From Thysanoteuthis rhombus (lineage: Eukaryota; Mollusca; Cephalopoda; Oegopsida; Thysanoteuthidae): a stretch of DNA of 64,000 nucleotides. Position 1 is the first letter of the stretch, and each line of letters begins with the position of its first letter. A model generated the notes under the pieces. It was given only the letters and a program-made list of their open reading frames with translations. It did no database searches and was not told the DNA's origin. The stretch covers positions 10,855,814 through 10,919,813 of the forward strand of contig OY735209.1 in assembly GCA_963457665.1 (NCBI GenBank). The letters run 5' to 3'. Shown piece after piece: positions 46,985 through 59,689 of this stretch. Position numbers and translations under genes: made by a program.

Positions 46985-47210
46985 TATATCATGAAGCAAT
47001 TATCAGAAAGCTAATCTTGCTGGTCGTTAGTGGGTTCAATCCTCATTGGCTCTCCCATTATTGATGGTCCAGTAAAAAATCTATTAAAAGATATCAAAAA
47101 TAAATATAAACAGACCAGGACCCACACCATATAGCAATGATCATCAGCAAGCTACACCTGCTGGCCATTGTTAATGGTTTCGATCCTCATCAGACGTCTC
47201 ACTATAGATG
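46985..47210. repeat. Two direct, diverged copies of an about 85-bp unit, 144 bp apart
   Basis: Copy 1 (about 46988-47068) and copy 2 (about 47128-47213) share the order AAGC-A-YY-TTGCTGG-C, GGTTNNATCCTCAT, CTC-C-NTA-NGATGG. Copy 1 contains a B-box-like GTGGGTTCAATCCTC, suggesting a tRNA-derived origin, but no A box is clear. Confidence 0.6.
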
Positions 47211-48018
47211 GTTCGATACCAACTCACGCAGAGTTACTTCTAAAACTCCCAATGCCATTGTTAAGGAGAGTAATTGTGCATGATCTGCCACAGAAATTTA
47301 ATTACTTCTTACTTATACTACTGCCTACTCTCCCACAAAATTCATTTCATGTGGAGAGACACGAGTGTAATCGTAAGTAGAGAAAAGAAGTGGAAAAAAA
47401 ACTACAGACACACATCGATGAAGAATTCCTGTTTCTGCCCCAAAATTCAACCACTTTTTCCATCTTTAGAGTTCAATTTTAATATTATTGATCAATTTTA
47501 GATTTTAGTCTTATAATTCATCAGATGGCCGTCTGTCTGTATGTGACAGCCTACCACAAAACCATACAACGTAACCCCATTTCTGTGTTAACCAATACGA
47601 CAAGGGGAAAGGTTTTTAGCTTATTAGTTCTTGAAAGTCACTCCTATCCCCAATATGTCGTTTGTTTTTTGTTTTCTGGATTTTTGATCAACAAAATGAA
47701 TTCTCAGCTTAGTAAAAAATCCTGTTATGGAATGGTGGCTAGTCTAAAATAAGAATTTAAAAAAAATTTTTTTTAAAAAGACCTGTGAGCAAAATTAGAG
47801 TGATTGACATGAATAACCTAGATATGAATAAGAATATATTCGCAATTTTTCTGTTAATGATCATTGCAACAATTATGATCAACAAACTTGTTTGCCAATC
47901 GTAGTGGCTGCGTAAAAATGATCTGTAACAACATAGTTGCAAATATGGACCCATCTATTTACACTCAACTTCAAAATATCAAGTACTGTCACCAAAGATA
48001 GAGCAACACTTAAAAACA

Positions 48019-48020
<2 letters not shown>

Positions 48021-48058
<38 letters not shown>
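48021..48058. repeat. (AT)n microsatellite
   Basis: A pure AT run. Confidence 0.95.
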
Positions 48059-48060
<2 letters not shown>

Positions 48061-48664
48061 CTCTTCACAGGCACATACTCATTACATTTTAAGTACGTAG
48101 GTAGTTTATAATGCAAGATAACTATAAATCTGTAATGTGGACATTTTGCTTTACACAACTTGGATAGATGGATAACAAAGTCAGATGAAGAATTAAAATT
48201 AACTACTCACTTTGTGGCTACTCAGGGATCACTCAGTGACATTGGGATAATTCAATAAACCTATATACAAAAAAAATAAGAGAAAAGTTTTTCAATTTTA
48301 AGATCAAGATTGATGGAAAATAAATCTAGATATAATTAAACCAAATCGATATAGACCTAGAAATATTTGCAAAGACTTATTAATCTAATTCAAACACTCC
48401 ACTCACTTATATTTGATGCACAATATTAGAAGGAAAAAAAAAAAAAAAAAAAAAAAACTTGCTGGAATGGTATAAGGATGTATATTATAGGAATAATAAT
48501 ATCAATAAGAAACTTATCAATATAGATTTTGGCATTTGGAGTAAAAAACAAGAAAAAGAACACTGCTCAAAACTTGCAACATAGGTCACACAATTTTTGA
48601 TAGCATCCGGCAATATTTGTTTCTAATTGATTGAACAAAAATAAAGAAATAAATAATGTAAAGA

Positions 48665-48728
48665 GACTGGAGCCTTGAAAAAAGACACTGACTGGAGCCT
48701 TGAAAAAAGACACTGACTGGAGCCTTGC
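48665..48728. repeat. 25-bp tandem repeat, about 2.5 copies
   Basis: The unit GACTGGAGCCTTGAAAAAAG + ACACT repeats exactly at 48665, 48690 and 48715 (the last partial). Confidence 0.95.
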
Positions 48729-49859
48729 TACATTTTGTTTGTATCCAAGAAGAGTGAATCTATTTGTGTGCCACGTGAATTATAGCTCTATAATTACATT
48801 ATAGGCTGTTGGAAAAAAATGTTTTAGCTACTGAAATTACAATTGCTTTTTCTTATGCAACATTTTTTCAATCTCAAAAAGTGGAAAAAAAAAAAAAAGA
48901 AAAAAAAAAAAATTCCTTTGACTGACCACTCTCTCCATCCTTCCTTTCTTATAAATGCTATCAACCAATTCAAATTTGGTCAGAAATGAAAACCTCTTTG
49001 GCATTCATAGAACCATTGACTTTCGTTGCAGATGAATGATAAAATATGACAAAAAATCTCATCAACTAAGTGCAAATGTATCTTGCTTGAAAGGAAGTTA
49101 AAGAGAAAGATCTGAAATGGAATCTCATCAAAAAACTTTCTAAATGTGGTAATTTAGGTATGCACAAGATAAATGTTACCTATCTCCATGTTCCCTAGCA
49201 ATCAATTTGAAATATTCTTGAATCAGACAAGCTTTCAAATTATAAAGCATGTCTGTAATCTTATGATTCCATAAGCAAATATGCTGAAAAATATTTCAAT
49301 GTTTGAGCCACAATTTCCCAAATTTTGTAAAGTATATCTTCCATTAAGACAGCTACAAGAGACTGCCAAGGAAATCAAGCAATCTGATTTTTCATACTTT
49401 AAATTTTCTCATTTGAAAAAAAAAGAAAAAATTAATAAATAAATTCCAACAAGCTCAGTTACAAACACAGCAAGATGAAAAAAAACCAAGCAACTACACC
49501 ATTGGATAAATCTGACATACATCAAAATACCTTGACCATGATAGTTTCATTTTACTCAAGTTATTGGTCCACCCACATACGGTATTTGCTTCAGCCATAT
49601 GGTCTCCCAGATGTAAGTACAGTATAGATGCAATGGAACCTGTGCAATGCAAAGCAACATAATTGATCCAGGCATTCAAGGTACACATCCTGACTTCATA
49701 AGTTGAACCTGGAAACTTAAATACCGACAAACCCGTGCAGATCTCCGAGACATTCTGCATTATCTCAGTACAAAACCACACATTGCACATTATGCCCACA
49801 GCTACAACCAGCACTTAATCATCTGCGGGAACATGGCTTCAAACTTCAAATGTGGGAAG

Positions 49860-49960
49860 CAAGTGGGTACTATATGAAGTGACCATTCTGTAGAACAGAC
49901 TGCCAACCAACAGTCACATCGGATGATATGAATTCCTTCAAGAGTGGGCTTGTAAAGGAT
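49860..49960 (+). pseudogene. LINE reverse-transcriptase 3'-end remnant
   Basis: The plus strand carries (stop)NRLPTNS in one frame and VTSDDMNSFKSGL in the next. Together they match the common non-LTR RT C-terminus W-N-x-LP-x-x-VV...S-V-N-x-FK-x-x-L. The Trp codon has become TAG. Only about 100 bp are recognisable. Confidence 0.5.
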
Positions 49961-49964
49961 ATTG

Positions 49965-52410
49965 GTCACAAAGTTTAATTGTTACTTCTCACACTTGGAA
50001 TAATCCATACACACAACAGAATTTTTTTTTTTTTCCAGATAGAAATACCCCCATGAAGGAGGCGCATATATATATATATGTGTGTTTTTTTATTGTTTGT
50101 TCTGTTACACACACTCATTCCTGTAAGAGTTGAGTGGGGAGGGTACTGACATACCAGAACTAATTCTGCCAACTTAACTCCTTCAAGTAACTGACCAAGA
50201 TACAAACCAGAACAAAATTTAAAGGAAGAGGCTGTTAAATGATGGTGTTTTCAAAGGAAAGGCTTTTTAAAATGGGAGCTGATAAAAATCAACTTCTAAA
50301 GGAAAGAGCTTTCAAAGGCAATAAAGATCAAATTATCACACCTATGGATTTTCAAAAAATCAGAGTTTTTTCTTGTATCTAGCCTGTAGGATGAACCGCA
50401 AGTGTTTTTTGGTTGCTTCAAATGTTACCTTAATCACCAAAATATAAGATAATTAAAACAAGTCAAAAATAATTTTCATGTCAAGTTGTTCATAGCAACT
50501 AGCTTGACCAAAGGAAATTCCAGTGATGTTGACAAGTGAGATTATTCATTTTCTTATGCCTCTGCTCTTCTCTCACCATAAGCCTGTATCTTCTATTCTC
50601 TCCCTTATCCTTTCTAGTCTCCATTTTCATCTGCACATGAAGGTTTAGATTTTTTTTTTTTTTTAGATTGGTGTTAGTTTCTACATTTCACTTACAAATG
50701 TTGATTCTATGATATAGTGATTTTCAAAACAAATCAATTCGTACTAAACCTTCTGTCATTGTTGTAGGGGAAATATCAGATGCCAAGTGTTATTTGATAC
50801 AGAGCTTTAGCCATTTGAGAAAGGATTTGTGAATAATGTACTTTTGCAACCCAGTTAAGCATCCACGAAAAGGTAGCCATTTCTACACAATTCATCAATC
50901 CCTACAATCATCTATTAGAAGTAGGCCCATAAATTTCAGAACTAAAACCATCCCTACATTTATTATCAGACATCAACCTTATTTTTCAAGAGCTAACAAT
51001 CAGAAGTACTATGTCCATTCTGAAACAGTTTGAACCCGGTTGCCGCCCTCAGTATATTCTCTAGCAATTTGGTAATTCTAGAATCGAATCAAGTTTAAAA
51101 TGATACATTCAAATGGAGAAGACATTTCTATTTTCAAGGAGGCAGAACTTGAGAGTATTCAACCTAGGATAAGATTTTTTTTTAAATTTAATCAATGAAT
51201 TAATATCCAAATCTTGCAGTTAGAATCTGCAAGACCATAGAGTTGATTAAAGTAAAAGTATTAAACAAAAAAAAAGATGGACTTTCAAGATAAAAATTAA
51301 GGTACCGTGTAATATAAGGCTAAAAAAGTCTATAGAGACATTTGGATATTTATCACAATCTTAGTTTTAAAAGCAATATTTCATGGTGGACTTGGGCACG
51401 TTTCAGTATAAAGAATTAGTTTCCAAACATATGTTCTATCTTTTACAAAATCATATTTTAGAAATTATATAACCAGTATAGTTAGAAAAAGGGATTTATA
51501 TATCACAGATGATCAACTTCAAAGAAAAAAGTTAATATAATCTTCCAATTACAATATCTGTGAAAACTATCAAGTAACTCTAGCATTGTAATTCCATGAA
51601 TAGAATCACAATGCCTAATGCTTTCAGGTAAGCTCCAAGCTGACAATGACTAAGTAATAAGTAATTACGTATTTAAGATCAATTAAATACCTATTATGAT
51701 AACCTACTTTCAACAAATGTTCGTACATGTCATAATGAGCTAATCTGCACATACAAGTGAGAGATGTCAGTGTTTGTATGTCAGACTATTATTGAAACTC
51801 TAAATGTGGGTGCAGCCCAACCGAATTTTGCATGTGTACTCAATAGACCTGGGCAAGTTTTTTTAGCAAGCTATTTTTCAACCCCAATCCCCAGTATGTT
51901 TTTTTTTTTAGAGGGGGGATCAATTTAAAATGAAATGTTTTGCTGAGTAAACATTCTGAGAGCATTCTTAATGACAATGTGACGTAAAAAAATTCATGAA
52001 GTGACATCATGAAAGCATAGTATTCTAATAGTTTTTTCAATCTTTCAACAGTATTCTTTCAAGTGGATTGGTAAATTGCCACATGCAATTATTTTCACAG
52101 CATTGATATATTTCAATATATGTGCTATAAATAAAAAAAGAGTTGTTATAGGAATTTCCCCCCCCCACCCTCACTCCAAAAAAAAAAAAAAAAAAAATTC
52201 TAAAGTGTTTCATTTCTTAGTTATACATTTCATTTGTTTCACCAGGGTCTAAGAAGTTTTATAAATGATTAATTCTACTTTTTAAAGCAATTATGAGCAG
52301 GATTAATAAGCTAAAGAAGAAGTGATTAAATTTGGACCTCTCAACCAGCAAAAATTATACGAAGAGGAAAGAATAACTGATATAATGGGAAAAACTCGCC
52401 AGAATTTAAA
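49965..52410. other. Upstream/5'-intron sequence, nothing recognised
   Basis: AT-rich, with a short AT/GT tract at 50068-50087 and homopolymers only. Small open frames show no family resemblance. Confidence 0.6.
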
Positions 52411-52419
52411 TTTACACTG

Positions 52420-52573
52420 ACACCTAGTCGGACTCACTTTTTCAAATGAATAAGCTATAAAACCGAACATTCATACAACAAAATTGCCTGTTTGAATCAA
52501 CACTTGGTTGGACTTGCTTTTTTTCTAATAAATAGGCAATAAAACCAAACAGTCACACAACAAAATTGCATGT
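52420..52573. repeat. Tandem duplication, about 78-bp period
   Basis: Two diverged copies share ACACYTRGTYGGACTYRCTTT, AATAARY-ATAAAACC and ACAACAAAATTGC. Confidence 0.75.
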
Positions 52574-52938
52574 GTATTCAAGAATAATCCCCAATGCTGT
52601 TAGCTCAAAGTAAAGTGATATGCTGTAAAGAGGGGGGGGGCTCCTTTTCCCTCCCTTTTCTCTTCAAATATTCAACCAGCATAGGCAGTTACCTCAGAAA
52701 TTAATCAGATATACAGTTTCTAAGAGAAACCAGTGGCTTGCTTACCAAAAAGAATGAAGAGAAATAAGTTCAATTCCTGTCAAATGCTTCTTTTTTGCTA
52801 CAAATTTTTATAATAAATCCAGCTGGTTCGCAAAATCTTTAATGGTGACAGTTAGAAAGAAAATAATTCAGAAGGATTTGAAATATGATAAATAAAACCA
52901 AAATAACATGAATACTTGTAGTTGGGAAATAAATTTTT

Positions 52939-52942
<4 letters not shown>

Positions 52943-53021
<79 letters not shown>
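52943..53021. repeat. (AT)n microsatellite, longest in the window
   Basis: About 78 bp of pure AT. Confidence 0.95.
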
Positions 53022-53026
<5 letters not shown>

Positions 53027-53293
53027 AGAGAGAAAGAGGGGATTATTTTCCAATCAACCATCCATATAAATGTGGTTAATCAATTATAACATAAAATAAT
53101 TCACATAAACCACTTGATACTATTAAAATTTAAACAAGCATTAATAAGATACACAGTTGTAATAAAACAAACCATTGATATTTTTTAATAACCTACTGAA
53201 CTAGACATCTAAATTAAGGACTTAGCAGCATGTATATTTCCAAGTAAAAATCTCAAGCTACCAAAATTCTCATGTGTAGATTCATCCCACTCT

Positions 53294-53751
53294 CATACCA
53301 TCGCTGCCTTTATTTCTGGCCTCTTCTTCGGGATCAAAGTGTAGCATAGACCGAGGCGCAGTTACTGACACTTGCCCGTCGAATTGGCCGGATATTGGGT
53401 GTTGTGGATGGTGTCAAGACCGAGTGTGCCGGTGCCGTATGTCAGCCGATGAGGTTTTACCGAGGCTGCCACTGCTACACACATTGGAGACCTTTGGACT
53501 CGTCCTTGGACCCTCCTATTATTACTCGGCCCAGCTGCGGAGGGTCAGTTTCCCCGGAGCAGCACTGCTCCATTGCACTTAATGGAGCCGGTCTCCAGGT
53601 GGACGCTTTCATGGCAGAGGTTGCTTCGGTTGCTTAGCAAACTGAAGCCGCATCGGCTGGAGCCATTTTTGGACGGATGGTTCCTATTCTTCCCACGTTA
53701 AGCCTCGACCGTGTGTCATATTTTGCTGTGGTGGGACAGCGAATAAACACC
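53294..53751. mobile_element. GC-rich 458-bp insertion with perfect 12-bp target-site duplication
   Basis: TCATCCCACTCT stands on both sides (53282-53293 and 53752-53763), and base composition changes sharply at these points from AT-rich to GC-rich. On the plus strand it ends GCGAATAAACACC, with an AATAAA-like hexamer close to the 3' boundary and no poly-A tail. It contains an 80-codon open stretch from 53395, but no domain is recognisable. A retroposed RNA, SINE-like element or truncated LINE 3' end would fit. It is not a tRNA-headed SINE as far as I can see. Confidence 0.75.
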
Positions 53752-53764
53752 TCATCCCACTCTG

Positions 53765-54050
53765 ATTAATGAAGGTATTAAACTATATCTGAGAGAATTT
53801 CAACTAGGGGTATAATAATGTCACTCATGGTTGGCTTCAAGTTTTTATACACTAACTTCAAGTGGCCAACTATTGATGAATGATAATCCTGTTAAATGTT
53901 TAAAAGGTAGTTGCCAGAAATAGTGCTTTACAAAATTGAAAATAAACAGGTACGAATAGTGTTTTCCTTCCAACAGTGTTAGTATTAGTAGCATTACTTC
54001 AATTTGCATTCCATACACCTATATCTGTGGTCCCAAATTGAAAGTAGTAA
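53765..54050. other. Sequence between elements, nothing recognised
   Basis: AT-rich sequence without recognisable structure. Confidence 0.5.
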
Positions 54051-54089
54051 TTATCGGTTCATCTTAAAACAATTAAAAGCATAACTATG

Positions 54090-54330
54090 AGAATGAATTC
54101 CAAAATTATATCCAAGCAGTAATTATTCGAACAATTCAAGGCATTAACATACTATTGAGAAATGCACAAACAATACATGGTCAAAAACATTGCCAACATT
54201 CCTGTTGTACAAAGTAAGGAATAGGGACCACAGTACAAAATGAGAAAATGAAGCACAAGTACCCCACTCTAAGGAGGACCAACATTTTTCTAAGGGACCT
54301 AACTACAAAATACTGAAAATATAAAACCAC
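54090..54330 (+). repeat. Dispersed repeat, copy 1 (partner at 63365-63620)
   Basis: It shares with the 63.4 kb copy TATTGAGAAATG, AAAACATTGC-(A)ACATTCCTGTTGTACAA, GGGA(C/T)CACAGT, AGGAGG-ACCA and ACTGAAAAT in the same order and orientation. Confidence 0.7.
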
Positions 54331-54559
54331 CTTAACAGTACCAAAAAATTAAATTCTCAAATAAGCAAACACATAATGTAGAAGCACCCTTCCTCTACAT
54401 GAAATCTTGAAAACTGAGAACTTGGGAGAATACTGTGTGGACAGTCATGAGCGTATACACAAACATAATGGGAGGGTGGTATCTCTCGATTGGAGAGGGA
54501 AAAAAAAAAGAAATCCACTCTAAACTTTTACAAATTCTCTTACCCATAGCTCATCCTCC

Positions 54560-55140
54560 CACAAGATTTCATTTAAATTTGTCAGGAACTTCTAAAGGTA
54601 TGTAGATGGACCAACAGACGAAAAGTATTACACAGATTTCAATAAACTTTTGTGAATGGGAGGGCCATGAACTATAGAAGGAGTGATTAAATTTGGGGGC
54701 GAATCCAGGAATTTGTTTTCGATTGAGAGATAGTCCACACGATATCTCCAAAAGTTCCGAATGAATTTCAATTACTCTTTGTGGATGGATGTCCATGAGG
54801 AAGGGAACCAAGGATTCAATTTTGGAATGGATCCAGGAATTAGCTTTCAATTAAGTAAACGTACAGTGTTGGCAGAGGTACCCAATCTCTGGGTGCTTGC
54901 TTCATTTTATTGTTTTTTGTTATTTGATAATTCTGTTATATTTGCCTTTGACTTTTTATATTTACCTCTGCCAATGAAGTTGAAGAGGTATATGCATTAT
55001 CCTGCATCCATAGGCTGGACACAATATCTCCATAAGTTCTCAATGAATTCCAATGAAATAGAGTGGAAACGTGGGCCATAGGTTAAGGAAGTCAATTCTG
55101 GGATGAACCCAATAATTTGTTTTCAATTGCAAGATATTTT
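54560..55140 (+). repeat. Three diverged copies of an about 110-bp module with ACCTCTGCCAA-type ends
   Basis: Modules at about 54625-54735, 54740-54850 and 55020-55135 each carry ATCTCCA-AAGTTC, GAAT-CAAT, a GGCCAT/GTCCATGAGG-type block, AATTYTGGGATGGATCCAGGAATT-like text (20 nt or less shared at a time) and TTTTCAATT. TTGGCAGAGGT at about 54870-54880 and TTACCTCTGCCAA at about 54959-54971 form opposing ends. This resembles a widespread animal MITE-like repeat with ACCTCYGCCAA termini. Confidence 0.6.
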
Positions 55141-58100
55141 ATACTATTCTTCATGAAAAAAATTTTTTTTTTAATTTTTTCTTAAAGTATATCAGGAGGT
55201 ATGCACACAGTGTTTTCTAGTTTCTAGTTATTTTTACCTTCCAAGTTTTATTTTTTGATAAACAGAGGAAAAACCAAGAAATTCTGCTTCTTCCAACAAG
55301 TATGCATATTAACGCGCTTGATTTTCTTTTATAGCTATTATCAATAAATAGGCTCAATGGCCCTGACTCAAGTAAGTAAACAATTGCCATCCTAAATGTA
55401 CTCTCGAGTACAAAACCAAAGCAATTGATACGAGGTATAGATTCACTCATTTGTCCCGTCTCAGACTCACTTGTCGCCCCACGGCTAAATACAATGATCA
55501 TGAATTTACAGGTAACTGAACAACTAATAACTGACGGCTTCAATGTTAAGTAGGTCTCGAGAGCGTTACCTATGAAGGTCAGTTTTCATCACTGAATATT
55601 GTAGGCAAATCTAAGATAGCAACCAAATCTAAATTATATAATAAACAAAGTCATGGCAGGAAAACAAAAAAACAAAAAATCATGTTAGGAGGATGAACAC
55701 TGGTGCACCTTCAAGTTATCAGTTTTTTGTAACTGATCTTTCATGCATTGGTTTTTTTTATCTAATTTTATATAGCAATGTCTTTCACAATTCTGGATAG
55801 CAAAACCATGATAACATAGTTTTTGAACTAACATAAGCATCAACAGACTACTTCTACACATCAGTATTTGAAACAAATCTCGAGTAAATTAACTTTACAG
55901 TTTTAAACAAATTCATTAAAGCAGTAAGCTAATTAAATAGAACCAGAATCAATATTTCTACATAAATAAATTTTTACCTTTCAGTGACAAAAAGTTTCAA
56001 GAATGTAGCCATAGAAACAAGACAAAAATTGCAATCCACTCTCCTCTCATAAATATATGCTAATGTTTAATTAATTTAAAAAATTTTTTTTTTTTTAAAA
56101 AGCTCAAGGATATTCATATTTTAGCAATCATAGCATATAATTAGAAATGTGTGACTTTGCATACATTTTTATAAGATTTAAGTACTGTCTAGTGCTGTTG
56201 ATATCTTTCAGGCTTAGATATTTTACCTCAATTTATTTCAAGTAATTTCTTCTCTAATTGCGTCTTAGTAACTGGGTCAAACAAAAATACAGAATTCTCT
56301 CATACAAAGTCCATTCAAGTTTTATATGGATACATATGGAAAGATTACATGAAGATATTTGAAAAATTTCAAAATTAGTAATTATTTTCATATTGTTCTA
56401 CCAGTTTTTTTTTCAATTAAAGCTCAAGTAATACCTAGCAATGAAAGATATTTTTTATTAGCACCTTCTTCACCAACGTGCATTGACGAAAATTAGAACA
56501 ATGAGGATTTACTTGTGAATATATGGCATTATGGTATTAATCACTGCAGAGGACAAAATTAAGACAAGGCACAATTTCAAAGGGAATATTACATAATTAA
56601 CCTTACTTGACATTTAACAGGTAGAGTAGCAACAATGTTAATCAATGTCCTTCATCAAGAAAGTGAACTTGAACAATAATCACCACAACAAATATCTACC
56701 CAAAATTCAGATAGAATTCTAAACATGGAAAATGCAACAAGGTATGAAATACTTGAAACAGGAATACTGGAAAATTATTGCTCAAAATGATAACAGCACT
56801 AATTGATAAACATCACTTACTATAAATATTTATGTTACAGCTGCTAAAAATTATAAGTGCTGATGGCTGAAGATTCAGGTGAACTCTACAAATATTTGTA
56901 CCAATATACAGTGACAAGGAATTCAGAACTTGTTTCCACAAACTAGATGGTCATTTTTATGAACAAAAATTTTAACCAGTAAAAACTATGAAAAACATTT
57001 TTCAACTAGTAACAATACATTTCTTTTAAAATAGTTATGGATATAACCTTCCATCAAACAGCATTCATAGCTAAATAATGGTTTAAATTTTCTTGGCTAA
57101 TTTCCATTCAAAGTTACAGGCAGCTGAAGAAGGCTGGAGAGTACAGTGGCCCAAACAATATAACTATAACAACCAAGATGAGGACAACAGTTCAATCAGT
57201 GTACAATCATTTTCCTGGCTAGTATTATGTGTCAAAACTAAGCTTTTCAACCTTCATTATTCAAGATACCAACTTGCTCAAGTTATCTGTATGAAAGCCA
57301 GGACTGAGGAGTTAGAACCAGACATTATTTTGGGTCAGTGGAGTCAAGTCAGTAGAATGCACTGACGCCAACCATATATACTTGAATAAATAGAGTTTTC
57401 TTTCAATCGAAAATGTGTCCTAAAATCAGAAATACAGCTTATACTTAAGTCAAGAAATATACCAGTAGATGGCTCTGGATGAATATCCCAACGTTAGCAC
57501 CAATATATCTAAATGAGCAATGATACTAGTTGTTAAAAGTCAATTAACTACCATCACTTGATGTGAAGTACAATGGAGATAATGTTTGCCAAACTTCAAA
57601 AAAAATAAACTGAGAATAAATATCAAACAATATACATCGAACATTGTTCGGTGTGTATCATGTAGAGATCCAAGAGAGATTAAAATGTAGAAGGTAGAAA
57701 AACTTAAGATTCCTAAACTTTAGAAAGGATTAACTTTCTATTCCAAATTTTTGAGTCAAATATGATTAAACACAGCAAAGACTCCTTAATTCATTTGGCT
57801 CATTTTTTTTCTTATGAATTCTCTTTTTATTACTTCACCATTTATAATATCGAGAGGATGTGAAATTTTCACAATCCTACCGGAAGTTAATGGTAAAAAG
57901 AAATAACACTTCAACCCAAATCATTGAAATGCAAAAAGATTTGGAGCCTAGCCAATTTTAGAGACTTTTAAACCAGTCTCGTATTACCATATTTCAGGAC
58001 CAAGTAAACAAGGATTAATTAACCCTCAAATGAATGATATCAAAAACCACAAAAACATAGCTATAACTTTCAAACTCAAACAAGTTAGGGTGCCAAGAAG

Positions 58101-58318
58101 TAGACGATTCACATTAAAGTGATGAAATGCCTTCAATGTTCAATTCATCAATATCCATTATTATTATTATTGGATTAAGTTTTCTTACACAATATTTCAT
58201 TATGTTAAAATGGGTTTCAACTTACATCTTGATTTTTGGTAGGCTTTTTATCACAACTTTGATTCCAGCCATCGTTAAAGTGAAGATTAAGAGTAGTACC
58301 ATGTCTCAGACATGGAAG

Positions 58319-58353
<35 letters not shown>

Positions 58354-58395
58354 GTTGTAAGTAAGATGGAGTTTGAAAATGTGGAAATCAGTTTC
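55140..58395. other. Upstream/5'-intron sequence, nothing recognised
   Basis: AT-rich with homopolymers, including poly-A at 58320-58350. The open frame at 57093-57365 has no recognisable domain. Confidence 0.6.
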
Positions 58396-58404
58396 CATAA
58401 AAGC

Positions 58405-58490
58405 ATGAATTGGCGAAGTGGTTGAGGCAGTCTCATATAAACAGACCCCCTCCTTTGGCTAGAGGGTGTGAGTTTGATTACCTTGGGCTT
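58405..58490 (+). repeat. tRNA-derived repeat head (Leu/Ser type with long variable arm)
   Basis: The A box TTGGCGAAGTGGTTGAGGC matches the class II tRNA pattern TGGCCGAGTGGTTAAGGC. A hairpin-like variable arm (CCTTTGGCTAGAGG) is followed by a B box, GTGAGTTTGATTACC. The acceptor strands do not pair, so it is derived and not functional. Confidence 0.6.
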
Positions 58491-59060
58491 ACTCTTTATT
58501 CCCAATCATTGTTTAATCATAACCATGGAATGATAGCTAGAGTCAAGATTGTGATAAAAAGTAACTAAAAATCAAGATGAAGATAAAAACAATGAGCCTT
58601 GTATTTTACGTGCTTTCAATTAATATAAGAAATTGATAATTGGTTTAATTACAAATAGAGGAATTGGAGGGTCTATGAATTGAAGAGTCAGAATATAGTA
58701 AACATTAAAAACAGAATATGTATCAATAGGTTGGAAGAACAAATAGGAGACACTAAACTAAAACCATTAAGTAATGCTTGTAGAGAAAAATAACGTGGGT
58801 TTTACTAAGGGAAACCAAATGAGAAGACAACTACTGACTAAAGGAGAAACCACCTGTTAGGCAGTATATATACATATAAATAAATCTTAAAACATTTTTT
58901 TAAAAGGGGGGGGGGTTCAAATGTGGCATACAAACTCGAGTTAGTTGGTCATTGGCTCAGTATAGTGCCAACTCGTGATACCTAGTGAGACAATCCGACA
59001 TATGCAGTAATTTTGGATTAACAGGATTTTTTTTTTTCCCCTGATATTTGCAAGCAATTC
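58490..59060. other. Sequence between repeats
   Basis: G10 run at 58906-58915; nothing else recognised. Confidence 0.5.
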
Positions 59061-59075
59061 TGCCAATTTCCTTGC

Positions 59076-59480
59076 TTGCTGATAAAAGTGTGCAAGAACT
59101 TTTGTTCACTTCTAGGGAAAACAGCAGTTGAAACATTCAAAGTAGAAGAATTAGGAAAAGCAAATGTATCAGTGGTATCCAGGTTTCAAAACATGATGAA
59201 AGGTTATTTGAAAACCAACCACAATCTGGCCGACCTTCAACTAGGTGAATTGACAAAATGTTTGCCACACAATCAATGAAGATTGTCATCCCACTATTGA
59301 TGAGATAGTTGAGGTGAGTGGTTTGTCTGGAAGTTCATGTCAGCAAATGTTGTTTGGCAAAACTGGGACTGATCTACCAAAAGGCTTCTTATTGAAATGT
59401 ATGGACACACCTATAAAACAAAACCAACAAGAGAAATTGTTTGTGGAAACAAGTTTGAAATGTTCCACTGTTTTTACGTG
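59076..59480 (+). pseudogene. Mariner/SETMAR-like transposase N-terminal remnant
   Basis: VCKNFCSLLGKTAVETFKV corresponds to the first helix of the mariner HTH (F-F-KLGKSA-ET). Further on, in another frame, IDEIVEVSGLSGSSCQQML matches the second HTH (I-EIAEE-GIS-GS-Q-IL). The intervening DDERSGRPS linker is scrambled and stops are present. Confidence 0.6.
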
Positions 59481-59689
59481 ATCAGATCGAGTCATAACAG
59501 CTAATTTCTGTGAGCTCTCTCATATATACATTAAACAGTCTCTGCTCTTCATTGCAAACTGATTCCTACTATTTTTCTCTGTAATTCTTGTCGTTAAATG
59601 CTATAATAAATAAATACAATTTGGTTATTTTACAGAAGGTAGTTACAGATATGTTATGTTCATATAAAAACTAGAATCAGAAGTTCAAT

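Noticed and set aside
49494-49814. 106-codon minus-strand open frame
   Set aside because: No family resemblance; it lies next to a LINE 3' remnant on the opposite strand and is probably a shadow of it.
53395-53637. 80-codon open frame in the GC-rich block as a gene
   Set aside because: It lies inside an insertion flanked by a target duplication, and no domain or splice context is recognisable.
58405-58490. Functional tRNA-Leu or tRNA-Ser gene
   Set aside because: The A and B boxes are good, but the acceptor stem is absent.
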